This document shows, in pieces, positions 23,801 to 32,127 of a stretch of 64,000 nucleotides of DNA (positions are counted from its first letter, which is position 1; every line of letters starts with the position of its first letter). The notes under the pieces are model-generated. The model was given only the letters and a program-made list of their open reading frames with translations, was not told where the DNA came from and did no database searches. The translations under genes and the position numbers were made by a program. The DNA is from Cellulomonas sp. (GTDB lineage: Bacteria > Actinomycetota > Actinomycetes > Actinomycetales > Cellulomonadaceae), in assembly GCF_015234515.1 (NCBI RefSeq), contig NZ_JADGMY010000010.1:1-64000 (forward strand), given 5' to 3'.

Positions 23801-25933
23801 GACCCCGAGGCGGTCGAGCGCACGGAGGCCGAGCTGGCCGGCACCGCGCCGGACCGCCAGGCGGGATCGCTCGAGCAGGTCGCGGACGTGCTGCGGCGGC
23901 ACGGCCCGCTCACGGCGCCGGAGGTCGCGGCGCGCGCCCGACCCGACGTGCGCGACGCCGTCCCCGACTGGCTCGAGGAGCTCGCGGCCGCCCGGCGCGC
24001 GATCCGGGTGCGCCTCGCGGGTGTCCCGGCCGACCGGGCCGAGCAGTGGGCGGCCGTCGAGGACGCGGGGCGGCTGCGTGACGCGCTCGGGGTCGCGCTG
24101 CCCGTGGGCGTCCCCGAGGTGTTCACCGAGGTGCTGCCCGACCCGCTCGCCGACCTGCTGCGCCGGCACGCCCGCACGCGCGGCCCGTTCCCGGCGGCAC
24201 AGGCGGCCGCCCGGTTCGGGCTCGGGATCGCGGTGGTCACCGACGTGCTGCGCCGCCTCGAGGCGTCCCGCGTGCTGGTGCAGGGCCGGCTGCGCCCCGA
24301 CGTGCTCGGGGGCACCGGTGACGAGTTCTGCGACGCCGACGTCCTGCGCCGGCTGCGCCAGCGGTCGCTCGCAGCCCTGCGCGCCCAGGTCGAGCCCGTC
24401 GACCCGCAGGCGCTGGGCGTCTTCCTGCCGCTGTGGCAGGGCGTGCAGGTCGTCGGCCGCCGCCCGAGCGGGCTGCGCGGCGTCGACGCGGTGGCACGGG
24501 CGGTCGAGCAGCTCGCCGGCTTCGCGGTGCCCGCCTCCGCGCTCGAGTCGCACGTCCTTCCCGCCCGCGTCCCCGACTACGTCCCCGGGATGCTCGACGA
24601 GCTGACGGCGGCCGGCGAGGTGCTGTGGGCGGGCCACGCGCCGCTGGCCGGGCACGACGGTCTGGTGTCGCTGCACCCGGCGGCCGTCGCCGACCTGACG
24701 CTGGCACCCGTGCCGGACCTCGACGACCCCGACGCACCGGCAGCCGACCGTGTCCACCGCGCCGTGCTGACCGCGCTCGAGGGCGGAGGGGCGTGGTTCC
24801 TGGGTGCGCTCGTCGACCGCGTGGCCGCGGTGTGGCTGGACGAGGACGCGCCGCCCGACGGCCCGGGCGTGCTCACCGCGCTGTGGGACCTGGTGTGGGC
24901 AGGCCGGGTCACGAACGACGGGCTGGGCCCGCTGCGTGCGTGGCTCGCGGGCGGTCCCACGGCGCACCGCACCCGCAGCACCCCGGCACGGGGCCGGCCG
25001 ATGCGGCCGCGGCTCGGGCTGCGCGCGGGCGGACGGCTCGGGCTGCCGGCGTCCGCGCGTGACGGCGGCCTCGCGCGCGCGACCGGCACGACGTCCGGAC
25101 CAGGGGCCGGCCGGTGGTCCCTGCTGCCGGCGCGCGAGCCGGACGTCACCGTCCGTGCGCACGCCCTCGCCGCACAGCTGCTCGACCGGCACGGGGTGCT
25201 GACGCGGGCCGTGGCGCCCGCCGAGGGCATCGGGGGGCGGTTCGCCGGCGTGTACCGGGTGCTCGCCGCTCTCGAGCAGTCGGGGCAGGTGCGCCGCGGT
25301 TACTTCGTCGAGCGGCTCGGGGGGTCACAGTTCGCGCTGCCGGGCGCGGTGGACCGGCTCCGCACCGACGCGGAGGTCGTCGAGCGGTCCCGCGAGCGCG
25401 CGGCGGACCGCCGGGACACGGCGCCGTCCGGCCCGCACCTGCCGTGGCAGGACGTACCCCCACCCGCGTGGGGAGCACCGTCCGGACCGGCGCCGTGGTC
25501 GGCGCAGATGCCTGCCCGCTCGTCGTCGCAGGACGACCCGTGGGTCGTCGTGCTCGCCGCGACGGACCCCGCCAACCCCTACGGGGCCGCGCTCGCGTGG
25601 CCCGATCCTCCCGAGGGCCGCGACGGGTCCGGCCATCGTCCCGGCCGCAAGGCGGGAGCCGTGGTCACGCTCGTCGACGGCGCGCTCGCGATGTACCTCG
25701 AACGCGGGGGCCGCACGCTGCTGACGTTCAGCGACGACCCGGTCGTGCTCACCGCTGCGGCGTCCGCGCTCGCGAGCACCACGCGGGCCCGCCACCTCGG
25801 GCGCCTGACGGTCGAACGCATCGACGGTGCGCAGGTGCTGTCCTCCGAGGTGCTCGGGTCACCGGTCGCGACCGCGCTGACGGCCGCCGGGTTCCTCACC
25901 ACGCCGCGCGGCCTGCGCCTGCAGGCGTCGTGA
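20846..25933 (+). CDS. lhr: Lhr-type ATP-dependent DNA helicase (full length)
   Basis: A 1695-residue superfamily 2 helicase of the Lhr (long) class that unwinds 3'-tailed DNA and RNA:DNA hybrids. Seen: Walker A APTGSGKT at about residues 45-52, DEIHAVAGTKRGAHLA (motif II DEIH), GLSATVRPVDAV (motif III), STLVFTNSRRGAERLTARIN (motif IV), HHGSMSRAERTRTE, VATSSLELGIDMG (V) and GLQRVGRAGHQ (VI). The large C-terminal half with repeated winged-helix-like segments is present. Length is a little above the 1500-1600 usual. It is followed by a Nei-type glycosylase, the same pairing as in mycobacteria. GTG 20846 and 20849 are both possible starts; 20846 fits the promoter. Confidence 0.95.
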   Translation: MVLDRFSDPTRTWFTGAFDAPTAAQAGAWEAVSGGDHALVVAPTGSGKTLAAFLWALDGLLTGQAPPDPASRCRVVYVSPLKALATDVERNLRSPLVGIRQAATRLGSTLPEVTVGIRTGDTPPAERRAFATTPPDVLITTPESLYLVLTSGARRGLAGVRTVIVDEIHAVAGTKRGAHLAVSLERLDALLEAEGGPGPAQRVGLSATVRPVDAVAAFLGGARTPADGGRPVVVVQPPSQKVIEVEVVVPVPDLGDLAAAARPGAGGTTPGTVNRYGGPGIDPDLAGFGAPDPGAAAPVLPDAERPRASIWPHVEERVVDLVAGHRSTLVFTNSRRGAERLTARINEVWAERQGAEPPDPGTVRAAAVPGQSGTAAGVDTRDATTIVARAHHGSMSRAERTRTESELKAGRLPAVVATSSLELGIDMGALDLVVQVGSPPSVASGLQRVGRAGHQVGAVSRGVVFPTYRGELVPAAVTAQRMRTGELEALAVPANPLDVLAQQVVAMAAVDDWPVEDLARVVRRAAPFASLGDATLHAVLDMLAGRYPSEDFAELRPRVVWDRVSDVISGRPGALRLAVTSGGTIPDRGLFGVFLAGGGETSDVPTDAERSGGRVRGGKRVGELDEEMVYESRVGDTFTLGSSTWRIEDITPDRVLVTPAPGVPGRLPFWKGDAPGRPAELGRAVGAWVREVAALPPAAARARVEAAGLDPWAADNLLAYLGDQQEATGQLPSDAVVVVERFRDELGDWRIVLHSPYGARVHAPWALVLAARLRERYGVDAAAMHADDGIVLRLPDVLDEAADEAWGDDPGAAAGPRLTLEDLLIDPDEVLASVRDELGASAMFAARFREAAGRALLLPRRRPDRRQPLWQQRQRAAQLLEVAARFPDFPILLEAVRECLQDDFDTEALIGLMRDVVTGRVRVVEVTTPHPSPFAQSLLFGYTAQFLYEGDAPLAERRAAALTLDPTLLAELLGTGGESQLADLLDPEAVERTEAELAGTAPDRQAGSLEQVADVLRRHGPLTAPEVAARARPDVRDAVPDWLEELAAARRAIRVRLAGVPADRAEQWAAVEDAGRLRDALGVALPVGVPEVFTEVLPDPLADLLRRHARTRGPFPAAQAAARFGLGIAVVTDVLRRLEASRVLVQGRLRPDVLGGTGDEFCDADVLRRLRQRSLAALRAQVEPVDPQALGVFLPLWQGVQVVGRRPSGLRGVDAVARAVEQLAGFAVPASALESHVLPARVPDYVPGMLDELTAAGEVLWAGHAPLAGHDGLVSLHPAAVADLTLAPVPDLDDPDAPAADRVHRAVLTALEGGGAWFLGALVDRVAAVWLDEDAPPDGPGVLTALWDLVWAGRVTNDGLGPLRAWLAGGPTAHRTRSTPARGRPMRPRLGLRAGGRLGLPASARDGGLARATGTTSGPGAGRWSLLPAREPDVTVRAHALAAQLLDRHGVLTRAVAPAEGIGGRFAGVYRVLAALEQSGQVRRGYFVERLGGSQFALPGAVDRLRTDAEVVERSRERAADRRDTAPSGPHLPWQDVPPPAWGAPSGPAPWSAQMPARSSSQDDPWVVVLAATDPANPYGAALAWPDPPEGRDGSGHRPGRKAGAVVTLVDGALAMYLERGGRTLLTFSDDPVVLTAAASALASTTRARHLGRLTVERIDGAQVLSSEVLGSPVATALTAAGFLTTPRGLRLQAS

Positions 25934-25945
25934 CGGGGAGGTGCG

Positions 25946-26767
25946 GTGCCCGAGGGTGACGTGCTGCGCCGCACGGCCGCGCACCTCGACCGCGCGCTCG
26001 CCGGACGCCGCCTCGTCCGCGCCGACCTGCGGTGGCCGACCGCCGCGACCGTCGACCTCACCGGCAGGACGGTGCTCGGGACGCGTCCCTACGGCAAGCA
26101 CCTGCTGACCCGCTTCGACGACGGGCGCACGCTCCACACGCACCTGCGGATGGACGGGACGTGGCGTCTGGTCCCCACGACCGCGCAGCGCGCGGCGGCG
26201 CGGTCGCCCCAGGTCCGCGCCGTGCTGGGCGACGAACGGTGGACGGCGCTCGGGTACCAGCTCGGCATGCTGGACGTGGTCCGCACGAGCGCCGAGCGCA
26301 CGCTTCTCGGGCACCTGGGACCGGACGTGCTCGACGGTGACTTCGACACCACGCCCGGCGTGCCGTGGGCCGGCCCGCCCGTGCTGGACCTGCCGACGCC
26401 CGGCATCGAGGAGGCGCTGCGTCGCTGGGCGACGCAGGGTTCCCGGCCGGTCGCGGAGGTGCTCCTCGACCAGCGCGTCGTGGTCGGGATCGGGACCATC
26501 TTCATGGCGGAGTCGCTGTTCGCACGCGGCTGGTGGCCCTGGGCCCGCGCCGACGACGTCGTCGACGCCGACGAGGTCCTGCGCTCGGCGCGCGCGCTGC
26601 TACGGGCGTCCGTCGCGACCGGCAGGCCGTCGTCGGCCGTGTACGGCCGCGCGGGCCGCGCGTGCACCCGTTGCGGCGCCCAGGTGGCGCGCGGCGACGT
26701 CGGCGCTCCCCCGACGCAGCGCCAGGTGTACTGGTGCCCCGGCTGCCAGGTGCGCGGCCGACGCTGA
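25946..26767 (+). CDS. Formamidopyrimidine/endonuclease VIII-type DNA glycosylase (Nei2-like)
   Basis: A 273-residue Fpg/Nei family base-excision glycosylase that removes oxidised bases and nicks the strand. Seen: the N-terminal catalytic PEGD (Pro nucleophile after Met removal, Glu3 proton donor), LRMDGTWRLVP, the H2TH region ending VVVGIGTIFMAESLFARGWWP (with the conserved Asn replaced in VGIGTI, a Nei2 trait), and a C-terminal zinc finger CTRCGAQVARGDVGAPPTQ...CPGC. The GTG at 25946 has GGGGAGG upstream and lies 12 bases after the lhr stop, so the two are co-transcribed, as in M. tuberculosis. Confidence 0.9.
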   Translation: MPEGDVLRRTAAHLDRALAGRRLVRADLRWPTAATVDLTGRTVLGTRPYGKHLLTRFDDGRTLHTHLRMDGTWRLVPTTAQRAAARSPQVRAVLGDERWTALGYQLGMLDVVRTSAERTLLGHLGPDVLDGDFDTTPGVPWAGPPVLDLPTPGIEEALRRWATQGSRPVAEVLLDQRVVVGIGTIFMAESLFARGWWPWARADDVVDADEVLRSARALLRASVATGRPSSAVYGRAGRACTRCGAQVARGDVGAPPTQRQVYWCPGCQVRGRR

Positions 26768-26801
26768 GCGCATCGCCACGGGTGGTGACCGACCGCTCGG
26801 C

Positions 26802-27161
26802 TCAGCCGACCGGTGCGAGCTCCGAGCGGGGCATCGCCCATCCGGCGTCGCCCCCGATGGCGCGGTCGATGCCCAGCCCCGCAGCGACGGTGAGGTCCGC
26901 CGGGACCGTGTCCGGGATCAGCAGCCCCTCGGCCACTGCGACGCGATCGCTCACCTCGCGCAGCACGAGCGACAGCGGGACGTCCAAGGCGTCGCAGATG
27001 CTGCTCAGCAGCTCCGACGACGCTTCCTTCTGCCCGCGCTCGACCTCGCTGAGGTAGCCCAACGACACGCGGGCCGCCGAGGAGACCTCTCGAAGGGTCC
27101 GCCCCTGGCGCTGGCGCGCGTCTCGCAGGACGTCGCCGATCTCTCGTCGTAGAACGACCAT
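26802..27161 (-). CDS. clgR: ClgR-like XRE-family transcriptional regulator
   Basis: A 119-residue helix-turn-helix activator. The XRE domain is [52 protein letters not shown], which is the ClgR pattern; ClgR activates clp protease and other proteostasis genes in Streptomyces, Corynebacterium and Bifidobacterium. The position directly downstream of pgsA and cinA is the normal actinobacterial location. The C-terminal extension ends ELAPVG rather than the Leu-Ala-Ala type degron sometimes seen. The ATG at 27161 has GGAGGAG about seven bases upstream. Confidence 0.88.
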   Translation of the reverse strand: MVVLRREIGDVLRDARQRQGRTLREVSSAARVSLGYLSEVERGQKEASSELLSSICDALDVPLSLVLREVSDRVAVAEGLLIPDTVPADLTVAAGLGIDRAIGGDAGWAMPRSELAPVG

Positions 27162-27396
27162 CCGGGCTCCTCCCCTCACGTCGTGTCCTCGGTCAGCTGA
27201 CGGACCCGCCCCCCGCGGGACCGTCGAACCTGCTGCCCCCGGCCGTGCAGCCGGGAGACGTCCACCGTACCTCGCACCGCCCACGCGTGCTCCTGTCCCG
27301 CGCACCGGCGGTCGGGTCGTCGTCACACAGTCCCCAACGCGACCGCACCGCCACGTGTTCCCCAGCAGGTCGGTCGCCGCGGCGAACGGCATGGTG
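27162..27396. other. clgR upstream region with palindrome and candidate promoter
   Basis: This 235-base spacer holds no gene. On the minus strand TACGGT (27265-27270) is a possible -10 box for clgR. A perfect 12-base palindrome TCGCCGCGGCGA, inside GTTCGCCGCGGCGACC, lies just after the cinA stop (about 27371-27386). It resembles the ClgR box core but has four instead of five bases between CGC and GCG, so assignment as an autoregulatory site is weak. Confidence 0.3.
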
Positions 27397-27882
27397 TCAC
27401 GCGTCGTCGGCGAGGGCGTCGACGGCGAGGGCCAGGGCGCACGCGCACGCCGCCGCGCGCACGGCCGCCCGGTCGCCGGGCAGCTCCAGGCTCCGGACCA
27501 GCACCGATGCAGGCGTGGCCACCGCCACGTGGACCGTCCCGGGAGCGTGCCCGTCCTGCGGGTCGGGCCCGGCGACGCCCGTGGTCGCGAGCCCCACGTC
27601 GGCACCCAGCCGTCGCCGCACGCCGGTGGCCATCGCCGACGCCACGTCCGGGTCGACCGCTCCCCGTCGCTCGAGCAGCCCGGCGTCGACCCCGAGGACC
27701 GAGTGCTTGAGGTCCGTCGCGTACGCGACGACACCCCCACGCAGCACGGCCGAGGCACCCGGGACCTCCACGAGGGTCGCCGTGACCAGCCCGCCCGTGA
27801 GCGACTCGGCCACCGCGAGCGTCCACCCCCGGCGCGCGAGGGCGGCCAGCAGCCCCGCCGCGACGTCCCGCGCCGCGCTCAC
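27397..27882 (-). CDS. CinA C-terminal-domain protein (nicotinamide-nucleotide amidohydrolase)
   Basis: A 161-residue single-domain CinA_C (PncC-type) protein, which deamidates NMN to nicotinate mononucleotide in characterised relatives. Seen: [46 protein letters not shown], then [48 protein letters not shown]. The MoCF-like amino-terminal domain of full CinA is absent, as usual in actinobacteria. The GTG at 27882 overlaps the pgsA stop (GTGA). Confidence 0.93.
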   Translation of the reverse strand: MSAARDVAAGLLAALARRGWTLAVAESLTGGLVTATLVEVPGASAVLRGGVVAYATDLKHSVLGVDAGLLERRGAVDPDVASAMATGVRRRLGADVGLATTGVAGPDPQDGHAPGTVHVAVATPASVLVRSLELPGDRAAVRAAACACALALAVDALADDA

Positions 27883-28472
27883 AACCCTGCGGCCGGCGGC
27901 AGCCCGGCGGCCCGTCGGATCCGGACGGCGTCGCGCACGTAGTCCAGCCCGGTCACGACGGTCACGACGACGGCGACCCCCATGACCACCGCGGCGACCA
28001 CGGAGACGAACCCGGGCAGGTGCGCCAGCGGCAACAGGTAGAGCGAGATCGCGACGGCCTGCAGCACGGTCTTGAGCTTGCCGCCGCGTGACGCCGGCAG
28101 GACCACGTACCGCAGCAGGAAGAACCGCATCACGGTGATGCCGAGCTCGCGGACCAGGACGACGACCGTGACCGCCCACCACAGGTCCCCGAGCCACGAC
28201 AGCAGCACGAGCCCGCTGCCGATGAGCAGCTTGTCCGCGATCGGGTCCAGGAGCTTGCCCAGGTCGGTGACCTGGCCGGAGCGTCGGGCGAGCCAGCCGT
28301 CGAGCCGGTCGGTCGCGGCAGCGGCGACGAACAGGGCGGTCGCCAGCAGTCGGCCCCCGACGGTGTGCCCGCCGTCGTGGAGCAGGGCCAGGGCGAAGAC
28401 CGGCACGACGGCGATCCGCAGGGCCGTGACGACGTTGGCCGGGTTCCACACGGAGGGAGCGTCGTGAACCAC
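27879..28472 (-). CDS. pgsA: CDP-diacylglycerol-glycerol-3-phosphate 3-phosphatidyltransferase
   Basis: A 197-residue integral membrane enzyme making phosphatidylglycerophosphate. The CDP-alcohol phosphotransferase motif DRLDGWLARRSGQVTDLGKLLDPIADKLL (D-G-x2-A-R-x8-G-x3-D-x3-D) is intact, flanked by about five helices. The GTG at 28472 is preferred over one two codons earlier because TAGGCT on the minus strand ends six bases before it, indicating a leaderless mRNA. It diverges from the CapA-type gene and leads pgsA-cinA. Confidence 0.93.
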   Translation of the reverse strand: MVHDAPSVWNPANVVTALRIAVVPVFALALLHDGGHTVGGRLLATALFVAAAATDRLDGWLARRSGQVTDLGKLLDPIADKLLIGSGLVLLSWLGDLWWAVTVVVLVRELGITVMRFFLLRYVVLPASRGGKLKTVLQAVAISLYLLPLAHLPGFVSVVAAVVMGVAVVVTVVTGLDYVRDAVRIRRAAGLPPAAGL

Positions 28473-28548
28473 CCGCACAGCCTACGGTCCGCGGCGGGGA
28501 CGCCCGACCGCGCTCCGCTTCGCTCGCAGCACCACCCGTCCGGCGGCA

Positions 28549-28576
28549 TTCACCTGGACGGATGACCGACTATCCT
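28549..28576 (+). promoter_or_regulatory. Promoter of the CapA-type gene (-35 TTCACC, -10 TATCCT)
   Basis: TTCACC at 28549-28554 and TATCCT at 28571-28576 are separated by 16 bases, and the GTG start follows after seven more. Both boxes are good matches to the housekeeping sigma consensus. The mRNA is probably leaderless. Confidence 0.6.
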
Positions 28577-28583
28577 CCCGGGC

Positions 28584-29900
28584 GTGCCTCGACATGCCCG
28601 CGACCCGCACCGGCCGGTTCTCCCGGTCGCGGTCGCCGGTGCCCTGACGGGCCTCGTCCTGGTCGGTTCGGTCGGTGCCGCCGGGGCCTTCGGGACGACC
28701 TCCCGACAGGCCCCGCTCCCGCCCGCCCCTGCCGTGGCAGGCGCGTACACCTCCACGCCACCGTCCGTCCCGAGCCCCACGGCCGAGAGCACACCGGAAC
28801 CCGACGTCGAGCTCAACGTCGTCGCAGCCGGCGACGTGCTCCCTCACATGCCCGTGCTGCGCTCCGCGCGCGACGGCGAGGGTTACGACTTCGGCCGACT
28901 GCTCGACCCGCTCGACCCGTGGGTGGAGCAGGCCGACCTCGCGCTGTGCCATCTGGAGGTCCCGGTCGCCCCGCAGGGGTCGGCCCCCTCGGGCTACCCC
29001 GTCTTCGGAGCACCGGCGCAGCTCGCCGGCGGCCTCGCCGACCAGGGCTGGGACGGCTGCTCGACCGCGTCGAACCACTCCGTCGACCGCGGGTGGAAGG
29101 GAGTCGGCGCGACGCTCGACGCGCTCGACGCCGCCGGGCTCGGCCATGTGGGGACCGCGCGCTCGGCCACCGAGGACGCGCAGCCGCAGCTCTACCGCCT
29201 CGAACGAGCGGGGCGCACCGTCACTGTCGCCCACCTGGCCGCCACCTACGGGACCAACGGGATGCCCGTCGACGCGGACAAGCCCTGGTCCGTCCAGCTC
29301 CTGGACGGCGACGACCTCGTCCGCCGCGCGACGGGTGCCCGTGCAGCGGGCGCGGACGTGGTGCTCGTCAGCCTCCACTGGGGCTCGGAGTACCGCACGG
29401 CACCGACCGAGGGACAGCGGGAGCTGGCGCAGAAGCTCGCGGAGTCCGGCGCGGTGGACCTCGTCATCGGGCACCACGCGCACGTGCCGCAGCCCGTGGA
29501 GCACCTCGCCGGCGGTCCCGGCGGCCACGGCATGTGGGTCGCGTACGGCCTGGGCAACTACGTGTCGAACCAGGACGACGCGTGCTGCGTCGCGCAGACC
29601 GCGTCGGGCCTGCTGCTGGCCGCGCAGATCGTGCTGCCGGGGCGTGGGCCGGGAGACGCGACGGCCGGTCCGGCACGGGTCACCGGCGTGCAGTGGACGC
29701 CGATCACCGTCGACCGGCAGGGCGGGCACCGCGTGCACGCACTCGTCGACCTCCCCGAAGGCACCGCCACGCTCGGTGCCGCCGAGATCGCGCGTCGGCT
29801 CGAGCTGGTCCGGGCGGCGGCCGGCGACGCCGCCGAGGAGCGCACGACGCCCGTGCTCGCGACGGGGCCGGCACCCGTCGTGCTGCCCCGCACGCGCTGA
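28584..29900 (+). CDS. CapA/PgsA-type metallophosphatase-fold exported protein
   Basis: A 438-residue protein of the poly-gamma-glutamate CapA/AmsA family. The N-terminus carries a signal or anchor (LPVAVAGALTGLVLVGSVGAAGAF) followed by a Pro/Ser/Thr linker, so the domain is outside the cell. Seen: AAGDVLPHMPVLRSAR, CHLEVPVAP, GCSTASNHSVDRGWKG, VVLVSLHWGSEYRTAP, LVIGHHAHVPQPVEHL and YGLGNYVSN, which hold the metal-binding Asp, Asn and His residues. A polymer-synthesis role is not implied: no capBC neighbours are present. The GTG at 28584 matches the promoter spacing. Confidence 0.85.
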   Translation: MPRHARDPHRPVLPVAVAGALTGLVLVGSVGAAGAFGTTSRQAPLPPAPAVAGAYTSTPPSVPSPTAESTPEPDVELNVVAAGDVLPHMPVLRSARDGEGYDFGRLLDPLDPWVEQADLALCHLEVPVAPQGSAPSGYPVFGAPAQLAGGLADQGWDGCSTASNHSVDRGWKGVGATLDALDAAGLGHVGTARSATEDAQPQLYRLERAGRTVTVAHLAATYGTNGMPVDADKPWSVQLLDGDDLVRRATGARAAGADVVLVSLHWGSEYRTAPTEGQRELAQKLAESGAVDLVIGHHAHVPQPVEHLAGGPGGHGMWVAYGLGNYVSNQDDACCVAQTASGLLLAAQIVLPGRGPGDATAGPARVTGVQWTPITVDRQGGHRVHALVDLPEGTATLGAAEIARRLELVRAAAGDAAEERTTPVLATGPAPVVLPRTR

Positions 29901-29942
29901 CCGCACCGGCCGAACGCACGGGTCGTCGGGCGTGGCGTGCGC

Positions 29943-32117
29943 TCACTCCACGGGCCGCGCACCCCCGTACAGCCATCCCTGGCCGTACCGCCACCCGTTG
30001 CGCCGCAGGAAGTCCGCCTGCTCCTCGTTCTCGATGCCCTCCGCGATGGTCACCATCGCCAGCTCACGGGCCAACGCCCCGAGCGCGCGCACGACCTTCC
30101 CGGCCGTCGGGTCGTGCGGGATGCCGGACGTGAACGACATGTCGAGCTTGACGCCCGCGACCGGCAGGTCCCGCAGGTAGGACAGCGGTGAGACGCCCGT
30201 GCCGAAGTCGTCGAGCAGGATCGGGACGCCGGCCGCCGAGAGCTGCGTGAGCTCGTGCCGGATCCGCGTACCGGAGGCGACCAGGGACGACTCGGTCAGC
30301 TCCAGGACCAGCCGGCCGGCCGTCACCCGGTGCCGCGACAGGTCCTGGAGCAGACGCGTGGCCAGCTCCGAGTCCCCGAGCTGGTCCGCCGAGACGTTCA
30401 CGGAGACCCACCGGCCGTCGTCCGCGTGCGTCGCGAGGAACTCGACGACCCGAGTCGCGACCAGCTGCCCGAGCAGCACCGAGGCACCTGCGTCCTGCAC
30501 CTGGGACAGGAACGCCCCGGGCAGCAGCAGGCCGCGGTGGGGGTGCTGCCACCGCACGAGCGCCTCGTAGCCGACGACCCGGGCGTCGGACAGGTCGACG
30601 ATCGGCTGGTAGTGCACGACCATCTGTCCGCTCTCGATGGCGTGCACCAGCTCGCGGTGCACGTTGGAGGGGGCGGCGAGCTCCATCGACGTGTCGTACA
30701 CCTCGGTCCGTCCGCGGCCGCTCTGCTTCGCGCGGTAGAGCGCGGCGTCCGCAGCGGCCAGGAGCGTGGGTGCACCGGCCTCGACGAGGTGCGGCTCCGC
30801 GAGCGCGACCCCGATGCTCGCCCGCACGCCGAGTCGCCGGCGACCCACCCGTACCGGCTCGGAGAGCCCCGAGTGGATCTCGTTGGCGACCTCGAACACA
30901 GCCTTGGCCGCGTGCACGTCCTGCACCACCACGACGAACTCGTCGCCGCCGAGCCGCGCCACGGTCCCGTTGCCGGCCGAGGCAGCCCGCAGCACGCCCC
31001 CGACGTGGACGAGGATGTCGTCACCGGCCGCGTGCCCGTACCGGTCGTTGATCGCCTTGAACCCGTCGAGGTCGCACGCGAGCACGGCGATCCGGTCGAC
31101 CGCACCCGGCTGGGCGAGCGCGGCCTGCAGCACCTCCTGCAGCAGCGTGCGGTTCGCCAGACCGGTGAGCGGGTCGTGCATGGCGCGGTGCGTGAGCATC
31201 TCCGCCTGCATCTTCGACTCCGTGGCGTCGCGGACCTGGACCACGAAGTGGTCGGCCTCACCGTCGGCCGCCCGCACGAGGGCCGCGTCGAGCACGACCC
31301 ACACGAGCTGCTCGTCCGCGCGCCGGCACCGCATCTCGAGCGAGAAGCGCTGCTGACCGCCCCCGAGGAGCTTGTCCACCTCCATGCGCTGCGACGCGCG
31401 GTCCTCGGGTGCGCTGAGCTCGTCGACCCGGTAGCCCCGCAACGCCGCCGCATGCGTCCCCAGCAGCTCGGCCAGCGCCACGTTGGCCTCGGTGATGCGC
31501 CAGTCGAGGTCGACGAGCGCCATGCCGATCGGCGCGTTCTCCATCGCCACCTTGAACTGCGTCTCGCTGCGTGACAACGCCACCTCGACGTCGTGCCGGG
31601 CGGTGATGTCGACGATCGTCGTGAGGACCGCCGTCTCGCCGCCGTCGTCGCCCGGCATCAGGCGGCTGGTCACCTGCACGACCGACGGCCGCACACCCGG
31701 GCCCGGCGGGACCAACGTGACCACCGTCGTCCGCTCCGCGGTCTGTGCACCGTGCCGGCCGAGCACGAATCCGGGGTTCACCGCCAGACCGCGGTCGTCG
31801 AGCAGCACGACCGGCATCCGTGACACCGGCAGCCCGACGACGGCCTCGCGCGTGACGCCGAGGATCTGCGTGGCGCGCTCCGACAGGTCCAGCACGAGCC
31901 CGTCCCGGGAGAGCACGACCACACCTTCGCTGGTCACCAGCTGGAGCGCGTCGTACCGCCGGTGGAGGTGACCCGCGACGCGCACGAGCTCGGCGTTGCG
32001 GCGCGTCTGCGTGCGTTCCCTTCGGAGCAGGACCAGCACGGTGCCGAGCGCGATGATGGCGACCACCGCGATGACCGTCGTGACGACGCCGTACGGGCCG
32101 ACCAGACCTGCGTCCAC
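29943..32117 (-). CDS. PAS-GGDEF-EAL cyclic-di-GMP protein
   Basis: A 724-residue signalling protein. Layout: one membrane helix (about 11-31), two PAS domains (about 45-165 and 190-300), GGDEF (about 305-465) and EAL (about 480-720). The cyclase motif RLGGDEF is intact near residue 390. The phosphodiesterase residues YEALVRW, DDFGTGVSPLSYLR, KLDMSFT and TIAEGIENEEQ are also intact, so both activities are possible. The GTG at 32117 lies 10 bases after the ftsK stop, so it may be co-transcribed; the ribosome site is weak. The ligand of the PAS domains is unknown. Confidence 0.9.
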   Translation of the reverse strand: MDAGLVGPYGVVTTVIAVVAIIALGTVLVLLRRERTQTRRNAELVRVAGHLHRRYDALQLVTSEGVVVLSRDGLVLDLSERATQILGVTREAVVGLPVSRMPVVLLDDRGLAVNPGFVLGRHGAQTAERTTVVTLVPPGPGVRPSVVQVTSRLMPGDDGGETAVLTTIVDITARHDVEVALSRSETQFKVAMENAPIGMALVDLDWRITEANVALAELLGTHAAALRGYRVDELSAPEDRASQRMEVDKLLGGGQQRFSLEMRCRRADEQLVWVVLDAALVRAADGEADHFVVQVRDATESKMQAEMLTHRAMHDPLTGLANRTLLQEVLQAALAQPGAVDRIAVLACDLDGFKAINDRYGHAAGDDILVHVGGVLRAASAGNGTVARLGGDEFVVVVQDVHAAKAVFEVANEIHSGLSEPVRVGRRRLGVRASIGVALAEPHLVEAGAPTLLAAADAALYRAKQSGRGRTEVYDTSMELAAPSNVHRELVHAIESGQMVVHYQPIVDLSDARVVGYEALVRWQHPHRGLLLPGAFLSQVQDAGASVLLGQLVATRVVEFLATHADDGRWVSVNVSADQLGDSELATRLLQDLSRHRVTAGRLVLELTESSLVASGTRIRHELTQLSAAGVPILLDDFGTGVSPLSYLRDLPVAGVKLDMSFTSGIPHDPTAGKVVRALGALARELAMVTIAEGIENEEQADFLRRNGWRYGQGWLYGGARPVE

Positions 32118-32127
32118 GCCGCGCCGC

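Noticed and set aside
22157..25192. Long antisense open frames within lhr
   Set aside because: They are shadows of the helicase gene, with no conserved motif, no ribosome site and no leaderless promoter.
28584..29900. Calling the CapA-type gene a poly-gamma-glutamate or capsule synthesis gene
   Set aside because: No capB, capC or other polymer genes are adjacent; the family fold alone does not prove that role.
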